From positions 1,364,001 through 1,428,000 of the forward strand of contig NZ_CP048410.1 of assembly GCF_019357415.1 (NCBI RefSeq): a stretch of DNA of 64,000 nucleotides, written 5' to 3'. The translations under genes and the position numbers were made by a program. The stretch is from Gramella sp. MT6 (GTDB taxonomy: Bacteria > Bacteroidota > Bacteroidia > Flavobacteriales > Flavobacteriaceae). How positions within the stretch are numbered: the first letter of the stretch is position 1; every line of letters starts with the position of its first letter. Positions 44,719 to 53,113 of this stretch are shown piece after piece. A model generated the notes under the pieces. That model worked only from the letters and a program-made list of their open reading frames with translations. It was not told where the DNA came from and ran no database searches.

Positions 44719-45399
44719 TCATAGTGGCTCTCCATAGTTTTTATCCTGACTGGTATCCATGTTTTCCCTAATATGGGACGGCGCATTAGGTCTTTGATCA
44801 TTTTTCATTTCATCAGCTTTTATCATCCAGTTTCGGGCACAGGCCTTCCAGTTTGTAATCGGATGTTTATCATTTAATTTCCAGCCTATGGATTCGTAAA
44901 AATTATAGAATTTTTTAGCCTCCAGAGAGCTTCTTTTTTCAGACTTAAAATATGCTATAACTACTTGTTCATTTTTTGGACATGTTTGTTTAAAAGAGTT
45001 TATAAAAGGTTTATTCTTATGTTTATTAAAAGAGACCATTTTTTGGACAGGTACCTGTTCAGAAACTGAACAAGTCCTGTCCATTTTTTGATCAGGTAAT
45101 GTATCAAATCTGAACAGTTCCACGAGTGTCCCAATTTTAGGACTATTGCTTGGACGGTATTGAAGGTACCCCCATATTTTTAGCTCCTGAATTAGTTTAT
45201 GATAGGTCGTCCTGGAACGTATTTTGGCCAGTGCCATCACTTGCTTACTGCTCACCATAATCGTTTTCGGAAAGTGTTTTTGATTCCACAGCTCAAAAAA
45301 AGCCAGGTATAAACTGCGATGAGATGACGATATGTTTTCATCATCAGAAAATTTCCGCAAGACTCCGTTCAGATGGTGTATGTAATTAACCTCCCTCAC
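44719..45399 (-). CDS. Replication-initiator-like/HTH protein
   Basis: This 226-aa protein has a winged-helix-like N-terminal part ('SSHRSLYLAFFELWNQKHFP', 20 residues, and 'ALAKIRSRTTYHKLIQELKI', 20 residues) that looks like a DnaD- or Rep-type DNA-binding module. A C-terminal 'FYNFYESIGWKLNDKHPIT' followed by 'NWKACARNWM' is common in phage and plasmid replication proteins. It overlaps mobC by 4 nt. It could be a replication or transfer regulator; palindromes just upstream of its start are possible binding sites. Confidence 0.6.
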   Translation of the reverse strand: MREVNYIHHLNGVLRKFSDDENISSSHRSLYLAFFELWNQKHFPKTIMVSSKQVMALAKIRSRTTYHKLIQELKIWGYLQYRPSNSPKIGTLVELFRFDTLPDQKMDRTCSVSEQVPVQKMVSFNKHKNKPFINSFKQTCPKNEQVVIAYFKSEKRSSLEAKKFYNFYESIGWKLNDKHPITNWKACARNWMIKADEMKNDQRPNAPSHIRENMDTSQDKNYGEPL

Positions 45400-47000
45400 T
45401 TTTTTCGGTTTTCTGCTTTGTAAATCGCTTTGGCTTCCCGGTATATTTTCTGAAGATTCAATTCCATCTCTTCTGGAGAGAACTCATGTTTAGGGGTCGG
45501 TAATTCTTTAGACCAGTTGGGTGTGGCGAATTTTACTTTTCGGTCCTTACCATCAGCAAAGCTTACGAACTCACCCGGTTTTAATCGAAAGAAAACATCG
45601 GCCCTAACCTTGGCCACTTCCCGTTCACTTTTGGTGGTACGGGTGTCGAAATTCAGGTTGTCACTTTTACTTACGCTGATACTTTTCCGCTTCACAATCT
45701 CGAAGAAACTTTCGTAGTATTTGGCGGTATCGGGGTCATTGACCTTCCCGAAAAACTGATAGGACAGATTGCTAAGGATCGCTTTTCCTTCTTCTCTACC
45801 ATAGAGGATATCATTCTGTATTTTATCCTGGATGACATAAACTGTAGCCATATTATAGCTTCTCAGCGTGGCGGGGATACGATGCATGTTAAGCAGGCGG
45901 ATCGTGGAGGCCTCTTCCATGAGGATAAACGAATTAAGTCGTTCATGTACACACATCTGCTTGGTAATACTATGGATGATGGTCGCTACGATGGGGGAAT
46001 AGGCAGATTCAAACTTAGGATTATTCACCACTGAAATCACCCCGGGATTTTCAGCATTATTAATATCCAGGGGGATCTCATCTTCAGATAACACCATAAA
46101 GATCCGCTGCGTACTTATTTTCTTAAACGCATTGGAGAGCGTACTTTTTACCGAAGCCGTCTGTTTTTCAGAATCCACCCCGTTAATAAAAGCATTGGCC
46201 ATCGCCTGGGAGGTATAGTTGGAACTTAAAAAGTCTACTAATTCATAGGTGGTTAACTGCTGGAATAAAGCGATCAGATGCGGCAGGGTACAATAGCCGG
46301 GATGATCGGTTTTAAGCTTCCAGATGAGCCCTCCAATGATCCCTTCCGCGGCATCGTTAAAAAACTTTGAGCTTCCGGAGGAACTACTTTCCTTTTTCTC
46401 CAATAAATTTTCCAGTAGTACCCGGGAGATCTCATTCACGCTTTCTTCGTCCTGCATATAACGAGGGGCAATGGGATTCACCTTGTGGTAAATCCTATCA
46501 AAGGAAATAATATAGAAAGGCATTTTACTTTCTTTGAATAGGGGATAGGCAATTTTGGAGAGTTCAAAATTTTTATAGTCATGGATAATCCCGCAGAAAG
46601 TTCGCCTGCTAAAATATTTTAGAAACTGTGCCACGACACTCTCGGTCTTTCCACTTCCCGCAGCTCCTATAATGGAAACTCCGCGCCGGATGTCTTTTAA
46701 CTTTATCGACCCGGAAGAGAGTGGCATCCGGAAACCATATTGCCTGGTTACTCGATCCCTTTCCCTCTTCAATAACCATTCGTTAAGTAAAATATTGATG
46801 GTTATAAGGGGAATAAAATAGCGTATAGACAGGACCACAAACAGGTCAAAATCAATACCGAAAGGAAAACTGATCACCAGAAGTAAAAAGAGGATCAGAA
46901 AGTTGATGATAAAACCCCAGGAGGTATTTTTCAGGGTAAAGTAAAATAGGCTACCCATGGCAGCATTTAAAAAGAGGATCAAAAGTAAATTAGAATTCAT
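45396..47000 (-). CDS. mobC: MobC: VirD4-like coupling protein
   Basis: This 534-aa protein has three N-terminal hydrophobic segments and an AAA+ DNA-pump domain: Walker A 'IGAAGSGKTESVVAQF' near residue 112 and Walker B-like 'SFILMEEASTIRLLNM'. It fits the Bacteroidota MobC group, coupling proteins that deliver the relaxase-DNA complex to a secretion channel. Because no channel genes are present, it would hand the DNA to the machinery of a helper element. It lies 11 nt after mobB. Confidence 0.85.
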   Translation of the reverse strand: MNSNLLLILFLNAAMGSLFYFTLKNTSWGFIINFLILFLLLVISFPFGIDFDLFVVLSIRYFIPLITINILLNEWLLKRERDRVTRQYGFRMPLSSGSIKLKDIRRGVSIIGAAGSGKTESVVAQFLKYFSRRTFCGIIHDYKNFELSKIAYPLFKESKMPFYIISFDRIYHKVNPIAPRYMQDEESVNEISRVLLENLLEKKESSSSGSSKFFNDAAEGIIGGLIWKLKTDHPGYCTLPHLIALFQQLTTYELVDFLSSNYTSQAMANAFINGVDSEKQTASVKSTLSNAFKKISTQRIFMVLSEDEIPLDINNAENPGVISVVNNPKFESAYSPIVATIIHSITKQMCVHERLNSFILMEEASTIRLLNMHRIPATLRSYNMATVYVIQDKIQNDILYGREEGKAILSNLSYQFFGKVNDPDTAKYYESFFEIVKRKSISVSKSDNLNFDTRTTKSEREVAKVRADVFFRLKPGEFVSFADGKDRKVKFATPNWSKELPTPKHEFSPEEMELNLQKIYREAKAIYKAENRKK

Positions 47001-47011
47001 AACACATAGTT

Positions 47012-48037
47012 TTAATAACTGATAGAACTTGATTTAATACCAGCTTCAATGATTTTTTTGAGTTGTTTATAAGCAAACCCCACTTTATTTTGGGGCAGGT
47101 GTAATACAGGAAGGTGTAGCCCTGTTTGACGGATCATTTTAAATGCGATCTTTTTCTCGTTGATCCCCAATTTGCTTAAGGATACAAAGTATTGTTTAGG
47201 ATCTTTGGTCAGCAGTTTTCTGGCCGCATAGCTTTCCACATAGTTGCGGTTGTACTGAAACATCTTATCGAAGGCTTTTTCCGAATTCTGAATAAAGAAG
47301 TCCCGTTCAAAACCCCGCTTCACTATTTTTCCATGCATCTTTACTTCCGAGGCTTTGTATTTGCTCCCCGGGGAAAGGCTATAGGAATTGGAAGCATCTT
47401 TTCGGCTTACGATGATATGGATATGACTCTGCAGGCCTTCTTTCTTCATGCCCGGTTCCACCACCTGTCCCCGAATCTTATAAGGAGCATCCCGGACCAG
47501 CTTTCGGATGTCGTTTTCAATTTGGCGGATGTTTCCAGGGACTTCCCCGCGCTCTACTTTACGGAGCTCATTTTTTAAGTGCGCAATTTGATTGCTGTAG
47601 GGCTTGTTTTCCCGAACGGCTACATCATTGCTCTTATAGGTGCGCTCATGTTCCAGTTTGGCGAAATATTTAATATCGTCTACACTAATAGGTTTTCCGT
47701 TAATCTCCCGATGAAAAGAGCTGGCATATTCTTTCATGGCTTCTCGAACAAAACCACGGAGTTTTTCCGGATTGTTGTGAATATGTTTTAATTCGTACTG
47801 GCTGGGATTGATGGTAATAGAATAATACTTGGGTTCCTTGAGTTTTAACTTGGCCGTGTTTCCGTCGATCTCTTTAATTACCTGGTAGGGTTTAATTTTA
47901 TCCTCATACTGATTAAAAAAGTATTCTTTGTCCAGCGGATCCTTTCCCTGGTTTTCCTTTTCCAGGTATGTCACAAAATCTCCAGCACTTTGTGAAAAAG
48001 CGCCGCCTAATTTCTGAGGGGTGATGGTGATATACAT
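47012..48037 (-). CDS. mobB: MobB relaxase
   Basis: This 341-aa protein starts 'MYITITPQKLGGAFSQSAGD' (20 residues). 'LQSHIHIIVSRKDASNSYSL' (20 residues) has the H-x-H metal-binding pattern of relaxases. Helices rich in Lys and Glu follow. It belongs to the Bacteroidota relaxase type annotated as MobB/DUF5712. It should nick the transfer origin and lead the strand into the recipient. mobA lies 1 nt upstream and mobC 11 nt downstream. Confidence 0.82.
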   Translation of the reverse strand: MYITITPQKLGGAFSQSAGDFVTYLEKENQGKDPLDKEYFFNQYEDKIKPYQVIKEIDGNTAKLKLKEPKYYSITINPSQYELKHIHNNPEKLRGFVREAMKEYASSFHREINGKPISVDDIKYFAKLEHERTYKSNDVAVRENKPYSNQIAHLKNELRKVERGEVPGNIRQIENDIRKLVRDAPYKIRGQVVEPGMKKEGLQSHIHIIVSRKDASNSYSLSPGSKYKASEVKMHGKIVKRGFERDFFIQNSEKAFDKMFQYNRNYVESYAARKLLTKDPKQYFVSLSKLGINEKKIAFKMIRQTGLHLPVLHLPQNKVGFAYKQLKKIIEAGIKSSSISY

Positions 48038-48038
48038 G

Positions 48039-48566
48039 TTAAGTTCGGCGTTTGAGGGCTACTTTGAATTGTTCGAATTCTGTTCTGGGGATATTTAATT
48101 TCAGATAATCTGAGCCAAAGGCATTTCCCTTTATTTCTACATGTTCCAGTAGGTATTCCAGATCTTTTTTGGTGGAGTTCAATACATCTTCAAGGCGTGA
48201 GATTTCTAATACCAGTTGTTCCCGGCTCTTTACATCGGAGGAAAGAACCTTATTCTTTTCCACTATAGAAGGTTTGGAAATAGAACGTTCTTCCAGGAGT
48301 AAATTCAGCATGAGTAAACCGGGTTTAGTCTGGGTCTTTTCAATATTTTTAAGGATGGCGATCACGGCATCGATCCTTTTTTTGATGAGTTGCTCGAGGC
48401 TAACTTTGGAGGGCACTAAAGTTTCAAAAGGAGAGAGGTTATTCTTTTCAAAAAAGTCCAACATCAGGTCTAAAGTTTCGGACTGGTTGCTATTGTTTTT
48501 CTTAGAAAACTCCCGAAACCTTTCTGCCGTTTTTAATGATAGCTGAAGTCTTGATTTTGCGGTCAT
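48039..48566 (-). CDS. mobA: MobA: BfmA/BtgA-type mobilization accessory protein
   Basis: This 175-aa protein has a ribbon-helix-helix-like N-terminus ('MTAKSRLQLSLKTAERFREF', 20 residues, then 'NNSNQSETLDLMLDFFEKN') followed by helices with coiled-coil potential ('LVLEISRLEDVLNSTKKDLE', 20 residues). It fits the BfmA/BtgA family that binds the transfer origin and recruits the relaxase. It is the first gene of the mobABC operon, and the non-coding region upstream is the natural place for oriT. Confidence 0.78.
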   Translation of the reverse strand: MTAKSRLQLSLKTAERFREFSKKNNSNQSETLDLMLDFFEKNNLSPFETLVPSKVSLEQLIKKRIDAVIAILKNIEKTQTKPGLLMLNLLLEERSISKPSIVEKNKVLSSDVKSREQLVLEISRLEDVLNSTKKDLEYLLEHVEIKGNAFGSDYLKLNIPRTEFEQFKVALKRRT

Positions 48567-49153
48567 GGATACTATTTTAAAAAATGCTGGTTATAGCCAT
48601 CTCGATTTTACTACTCATTCCAGAGGGGTATATCCACCAGGGTGGATAGTATCTCCGGCTCACTAATTCGAAAAGCCTTTGAAAATGGGGCTTTAAGAAT
48701 TAAATCAATCGAATAACACCGTGTAACGTGTTACCGTCTTGCTCTTCGATTTCGTCCCGCCTGCGGGACAAAATTTTCATACAAGTTGGTTTGCACCAAC
48801 TGCCTTTTTCAGGACTTAAAAAATCCTTGTATTATTTTTTAGGTATTGTAAAAACGAAGATCAAATCAACCGGATTTCTGTAATTCTACGATACAGAAAG
48901 TCAACACTTTAAGTTAGTGTTTCCGCCTATTCCAGTCAACTGAAATATTCATACAGGCTGGTATCAATTAGACCAATTTGATATCAAAATCATTATTTGC
49001 CTCAAATTGAAGATGCGGCGACGGCAGATTTTCAGTTTTTAAGTCTAGAAATTGATCAAAAGTTGAAGGCTTCGGAGGATTGATGGAAAATTAAAAAAAT
49101 TAAAAAAAGGTGATCTACACAGACCACCTTTTAAAGTAAGGGACAAAAAAGGT
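48567..49153. other. Candidate oriT region upstream of mobA
   Basis: 587 nt without a gene, next to mobA. Hairpins include GTAAC-GT-GTTAC at 48723-48734, GTCCCGC-CT-GCGGGAC at 48754-48769 and AGTTGG-TTTGCA-CCAACT at 48784-48801. Three hairpins within 80 nt upstream of a mob operon is the usual look of a transfer origin. The nick site cannot be assigned. Confidence 0.55.
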
Positions 49154-49603
49154 TCATAGCATTCCTTCATCGGCAAAGGAGTAATAGTCACCATCGGGAG
49201 TTAAGATCAGGTGATCGAGGAGTTTGATATCAAAATACCGGCAGGCGGTTTGAATTTTTTCAGTAATTTTCTGGTCTGCCGTACTTGGACGAAGGGTTCC
49301 TGAGGGGTGATTATGGCCAATAATTACTGACACCGTTAAGCTTTTGAGGATGACAGCAAACAGAATTCGGATGTCCACGAGGGTTCCGGTGATTCCGCCT
49401 TTAGAGACCTCATAAATGCCTTTTACCTTATTGGCATTATTCAGGAGTATGACTTTAAAACATTCCTGCAATCCTATCTGGTCCTTATCCCAATTATTAT
49501 ACAGGATAGATGCGGCGCTCTCAGAGGAAGTTATCTTAGGAGCCTGGTTAATTTTAAAATTCCCCTGATATCTTATGGATATTTCGTTAACTTTGGTTTT
49601 CAT
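49154..49603 (-). CDS. radC: Short RadC-like JAB protein
   Basis: This 149-aa protein has the RadC JAB domain: 'HNHPSGTLRPSTADQKITEK' (20 residues) gives H-x-H-P-S-G...S-x-x-D. The N-terminal helix-hairpin-helix of long RadC proteins is missing; short forms like this are typical of mobile elements. The function is uncertain despite the name; a role in processing transferred DNA has been proposed. It is followed on the minus strand by the mob region and preceded by ssb. Confidence 0.88.
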   Translation of the reverse strand: MKTKVNEISIRYQGNFKINQAPKITSSESAASILYNNWDKDQIGLQECFKVILLNNANKVKGIYEVSKGGITGTLVDIRILFAVILKSLTVSVIIGHNHPSGTLRPSTADQKITEKIQTACRYFDIKLLDHLILTPDGDYYSFADEGML

Positions 49604-49680
49604 GTTTTCTAACTTTTAATGTTTAATAGTTTAGAAAAGAATAAGAGGGCGTGAGTGGAGATCATCGCCCTCTTTCTTTT

Positions 49681-50040
49681 TTATGAATTGCCTTCATTTC
49701 CGTTATTCGTATTCCCTAAAAGAAGGATTTCGTTTGCGACTACTTCGGTGACATATCTTTTTTCACCTTCATTAGTTTCATAGGATCGAGAAGTAAGTTT
49801 TCCCTCAATGGCAATTTCTTTTCCTTTGCCTACGTATTGCTCTACGATCTCTGCGGTTTTTCCCCAGGTTACGATATTGTGCCACTGGATATTTTGTACT
49901 TTTTCTCCTTTTGAATTTTTGAAGAATTCATTGGTAGCAATAGAGAAGGATGCTACTTTTTTACCGCTTTCAAGGTTTCTAACTTCGGGAGCATTTCCCA
50001 CATTTCCGATTAATTGAACTTTGTTTCTGATAGTACTCAT
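49681..50040 (-). CDS. ssb: Single-stranded DNA-binding protein
   Basis: This 119-aa protein begins at the ATG at 50040 ('MSTIRNKVQLIGNVGNAPEV', 20 residues); the frame extends upstream but those residues are not SSB-like. It has one OB fold ('VASFSIATNEFFKNSKGEKV', 20 residues, and 'WHNIVTWGKTAEIVEQYVGK', 20 residues). The C-terminus lacks the acidic D-D-x-P-F tip of host SSB and ends 'GNTNNGNEGNS'. Element-borne SSBs protect the transferred strand and can damp SOS induction. Confidence 0.92.
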   Translation of the reverse strand: MSTIRNKVQLIGNVGNAPEVRNLESGKKVASFSIATNEFFKNSKGEKVQNIQWHNIVTWGKTAEIVEQYVGKGKEIAIEGKLTSRSYETNEGEKRYVTEVVANEILLLGNTNNGNEGNS

Positions 50041-50207
50041 AATGTGAAGTATTATGGCCTGTGACCAGACCTGATTAATAAAAATTGATTTACTTTTTAT
50101 ATCCGGAGCTTTTCCTTTTTGATCTTTCGTTCTGATTGCGGATATGTTTCTATGTGGTGAGCTCATGATATTCTTATTTGATTTACTTCTTGCAGAGCCG
50201 TATGCTA

Positions 50208-50340
50208 TTTCCTTTTTTGATGCAGATACAGTTTCAGGATATAGAATTAGAGAGGGATTATAAAAGGGAGTGCGTAGCCGACCGGCTTATGCAGCCCGGC
50301 TAACTTCTATATCCTGGTATTTCGCATATAAAAAAGGAAA
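50208..50340. ncRNA. Long imperfect inverted repeat / structured element
   Basis: About 133 nt fold back on themselves. CAGGATATAGAA at 50235-50246 pairs perfectly with 50305-50316, the stem continues TTAG/CTAA past one bulge, and outer arms TTCCTTTTTT/AAAAAAGGAA close it. The tip holds a smaller GTAGCCG-AC-CGGCTTAT-type hairpin. It lies 168 nt upstream of the ssb start. It could be an RNA, a single-strand origin or a transfer-related structure. Confidence 0.55.
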
Positions 50341-51009
50341 GTATAGGAGCGATTAGAAGTTGAAAAAGGAAAGATGAGTGAATGTGAAACAGGCTAAAAA
50401 TCAGAATATTTCCAAGAGATTGAGATTTTGTGCAGACCCCAATTAATGATTCGTAAAATTAAGTTATACAGGTTTTAATAATTTATCCGACTATTAAATT
50501 CTATTCATACATTAGAGAGCCTTACCTCCATTTCAATCTGAATCCAGCGAACTCCATCCAAAATCTTCGATCTGGAATGGAGCGTTCCAGTTTTTCCTCG
50601 GGTTAGCGGAATGGAAATCGAAATTTTTGAAGGTGTTCAAGATCATTTTTGAGAAGCGCTTTTCCCGGAATGAAGCTTTTGCGAAATGTAGTGGGAATGG
50701 GCTGAACTGATATTAAGTAAGTATAACTAATAGAGGTATTAATTTTGCGTGTATATTATCATTCTCATAACTTAATTCCAAATCTTGGGGTATTGGAAAA
50801 TAAGATTATTACATTCCATTGCAGGCGTTGTTTGGTAAACCTTAACGTACAAAACTCAAAAAATTTTATTAAATGAATTAAAGCTTAATACTATATTCTA
50901 AGGCATTAAGAAATGGGTGAGTTTGATTTGCTATTATTAACCCAAACAGCGTAAAAAATGCGTAATTCGTCGAAAAGTTATACTCACAGTTAATTTTTGT
51001 ATTTAAAAA
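50341..51009. other. Non-coding stretch before the retron
   Basis: About 670 nt without a credible gene. A CTGGAA-N7-TTCCAG hairpin lies near 50575. Nothing else stands out. Confidence 0.45.
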
Positions 51010-51042
51010 TTTGGTCTTAAACTTTGTTTTTCATTATATTTG
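51010..51042 (+). promoter_or_regulatory. Promoter of the retron
   Basis: TTTG at 51010-51013, a 21-nt spacer and TATATTTG at 51035-51042. Transcription would start near 51049, about 23 nt before the a1 repeat of the retron RNA. Confidence 0.8.
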
Positions 51043-51071
51043 GACCATAAGTTCTTTGAAAGTGTGCTCAT

Positions 51072-51396
51072 AAGTAATAATTAGGTTTGGTCCGATTCCA
51101 AAATGTGTACTTGATTACACGGTATCCTACACCTTTTTACTAGAGGAATTCTTAATCGGTCGCGCCGTATCGCTTTTAGCTTATTGCTAAGGTCGAATGC
51201 ATCAATGCTGGAAAGAAAGATGAAGAAGCGGTAACAAGTAGAAAAGTTGGCGAGATTGAAATCACGCGAAGAAAGAGTCGCGAGACAACCCTAGATACCC
51301 CTAGATTAGACTAATTAAAAAGAGTTTTAGAAGTCTTACTTAAAATTAGAAACGGAATGAGCTGTGATAGACACGGCCATTCCTAATTATTAACTT
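51072..51396 (+). ncRNA. Retron msr-msd RNA
   Basis: The boundaries come from inverted repeats: TAATAATTAGG at 51075-51085 (a1) pairs perfectly with CCTAATTATTA at 51382-51392 (a2), and AAG/CTT extends the stem past one bulged A. Directly after a1 come two short hairpins typical of msr: TTTGG-N7-CCAAA (51086-51102) and GTGTA-N6-TACAC (51105-51120). Later hairpins include TTAGC-TTATT-GCTAA, CGCGA-N8-TCGCG and GGAATG...CATTCC at 51354-51383. The branching G and the reverse-transcribed part cannot be fixed by eye. It would template the cDNA made by the reverse transcriptase. Confidence 0.75.
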
Positions 51397-51410
51397 TAAA
51401 TAGTAAGCTT

Positions 51411-51683
51411 ATGAAGCACAGAAATTTAGATTATGAATTTGATGAACTCTCAAAACTATTGGAGATCATCCTTTCAAGGAACCGCAGTTCTTTGTCAATT
51501 ACCGATGTAGCTCGTTTAGAAAGGTGTATAGCCTTGACGGATGAGTTGAAGAAAGAGCCAAGCCAATCGGGTAGGAAAGATATTATGAACAGTATAGTCC
51601 TCAAACTTCTAGAGTTATTTTGTAAACCTGAAGTGATGGAGCAAATACAAAATGTCTTGAATCAGCTTGGAAACTTAGATTGA
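51411..51683 (+). CDS. Small retron-associated protein of unknown function
   Basis: This 90-aa, mostly helical protein ('MKHRNLDYEFDELSKLLEII', 20 residues, and 'IMNSIVLKLLELFCKPEVME', 20 residues) matches no family I recognise. It starts 14 nt after the end of the retron RNA and is 20 nt upstream of the XRE gene, so it is part of the retron transcript. It could be an effector, or an accessory protein needed for toxicity or immunity. Confidence 0.65.
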   Translation: MKHRNLDYEFDELSKLLEIILSRNRSSLSITDVARLERCIALTDELKKEPSQSGRKDIMNSIVLKLLELFCKPEVMEQIQNVLNQLGNLD

Positions 51684-51703
51684 CCCGTTTTTAATTTATT
51701 ATT

Positions 51704-52012
51704 ATGGATATGAACTTAGGTGAAGCCATACGAAACCAGAGGAAAACATTAAAGATTACACAGAGTGATTTAGCTAAAGCATGCAAAATCACTCCGTCAT
51801 ACCTTTCTATGATTGAAAAAAACAAAAAGGAACCTAATTTATCTACTTTGAAAAAATTAAGTGAAAAACTGGAATTGCCATTACCAGTCCTATTCTTCAA
51901 GTCCCTAGATTCATCTGATATTCCAAAGGAAAAAAGAGATGCTTACAACCTGGTCAGTGATTCGGTAAATAACCTTATAAATAATATTTTTCTAAAGCCC
52001 GATAGTAAGTAA
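51704..52012 (+). CDS. XRE-family HTH protein of the retron
   Basis: This 102-aa protein has a helix-turn-helix of the XRE/Cro type: 'LGEAIRNQRKTLKITQSDLA' (20 residues) and 'KACKITPSYLSMIEKNKKEP' (20 residues). The C-terminal ~40 residues have no known domain. Its stop overlaps the RT start by 1 nt. HTH proteins form part of one described retron class, where they act as the effector or as a DNA-binding partner of the RT-cDNA complex. A pure repressor role is also possible. Confidence 0.85.
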   Translation: MDMNLGEAIRNQRKTLKITQSDLAKACKITPSYLSMIEKNKKEPNLSTLKKLSEKLELPLPVLFFKSLDSSDIPKEKRDAYNLVSDSVNNLINNIFLKPDSK

Positions 52013-52863
52013 TGATCTACTCTGAAAAAGAGTTAGCTTACACTCTAGGCTTTGATCCTGGTGATCTACGTAAGGTCATTAAAAATATTCATTCTTATTA
52101 TAAAGGATTTTCAGAAATTAAATATGATAAGAATGGTAAACCCAAGGTGCGCAAAGGTCAAATTCAGAAAAGATATTTCAAATCTAGTCAAGGTGATTTA
52201 AGAAAACTACAGGATAGACTTCTTAATAGAATACTTGTAAAAGTGCCTCTTCTTCCAAATCTAAAGGGAGGAATGAAAGGTGAAAGTGGAGTAATAAACG
52301 CTAAAGTTCATAAGGGTAATGAATTCATCTTTCAAACAGATATACAAAGTTTCTACCCGTCAATATCAAGAAAAATGGTATATCAGGCGTTGAGAAGCAA
52401 GGGCTTTTCAAAACAAGTAGCTAACTTAATTACTGATTTAACAGTTATTGAATCTGGAGATTCACTAAAAGGAGAAACCTTGCCACAAGGTACTCCAACT
52501 AGCCCAGTTCTCTCAAATATAGTATTTGAAAGAACTGTAAAGCAGATATTTAAAATTTTTAAGGACCAAAAAGTGGAATTGACAACTTGGATAGATGATT
52601 TAACGATTTCCTCGAACGAGGATTTTCAAGCTTCCATTCTTGATGTAATTAAAATTATTGGTAATGACGGATTTAAGATCAGTAGAAAGAAAACTACCTA
52701 TAGGCACGGTAAAACTATCATCACTGGGGTTCTAATTGGGCATTCAACGATGAAAGTGACGAATGACTTTAGAAATAGGGAAAGAGGATATTTGACTGAT
52801 ATTCAATTAAATGGAATGCAGGCTTATAAGGATTACATCTACAGAATAGATAAAAATCTTTAA
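52012..52863 (+). CDS. Retron-type reverse transcriptase
   Basis: This 283-aa protein has reverse transcriptase motifs in order: the retron-specific N-A-x-x-H at residues 96-100 ('GVINAKVHKGNEF'), catalytic Asp in 'TDIQSFYPSIS' (110-118), 'LPQGTPTSPVLSN' (158-169), and 'TTWIDDLTIS' (191-200), where the usual Y-x-D-D is W-I-D-D. 'IITGVLIGH' matches the late V-T-G motif. It makes cDNA from the upstream msr-msd RNA. The length is short but normal for retron RTs. It is the last gene of the retron. Confidence 0.9.
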   Translation: MIYSEKELAYTLGFDPGDLRKVIKNIHSYYKGFSEIKYDKNGKPKVRKGQIQKRYFKSSQGDLRKLQDRLLNRILVKVPLLPNLKGGMKGESGVINAKVHKGNEFIFQTDIQSFYPSISRKMVYQALRSKGFSKQVANLITDLTVIESGDSLKGETLPQGTPTSPVLSNIVFERTVKQIFKIFKDQKVELTTWIDDLTISSNEDFQASILDVIKIIGNDGFKISRKKTTYRHGKTIITGVLIGHSTMKVTNDFRNRERGYLTDIQLNGMQAYKDYIYRIDKNL

Positions 52864-52980
52864 TAGAAAAGCCTCAAAGAGATTATTATGTATACTCCAA
52901 TCAAATTCTGTTTAAACAACAAACTTAGAGTATGTGATAATTTTGTTTTTAAATTCAAACAGCCCATACCTTTAATTAAG

Positions 52981-53060
52981 TGAGCCCACGCGCTGTATAT
53001 ACTATTTGCATTCAGTGAGTGTATCCTTGACCTCACCTTGCGGGTGTACAGGCACCCTCA
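52981..53060 (-). ncRNA. Guide-like RNA unit B (distal)
   Basis: On the minus strand this ~80-nt unit reads GGGTG-N6-CACCC, then CACC-CGCAA-GGTG, then a CACTCAC...GTGGGC stem enclosing an ATGC-AAATA-GTAT hairpin, ending in GCGCGTGGGCTCAC. It is about 80% identical to unit A at 53114-53196. Two stems use G-U pairs on the minus strand that would be A-C mismatches on the plus strand. The 3' flank (from 52980 downward, starting TTAATTAAAGGTATGG) is the presumed guide. Confidence 0.72.
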
Positions 53061-53113
53061 TTTTATTCTGTAAATCTGTTTTTGAGTTCTAGCCTAGAAA
53101 ATCTTAATTATAA

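Noticed and set aside
44692..44770. A short plus-strand frame beginning ATGGAAAAAGAG
   Set aside because: It is under 30 codons, lacks a partner and runs into the opposite-strand gene at 44719.
49154..49603. RadC as another JAB component of the Ubl system
   Set aside because: Its HNHPSG motif and surroundings (ssb, mob) are those of mobile-element RadC, and it is about 8 kb from the Ubl operon.
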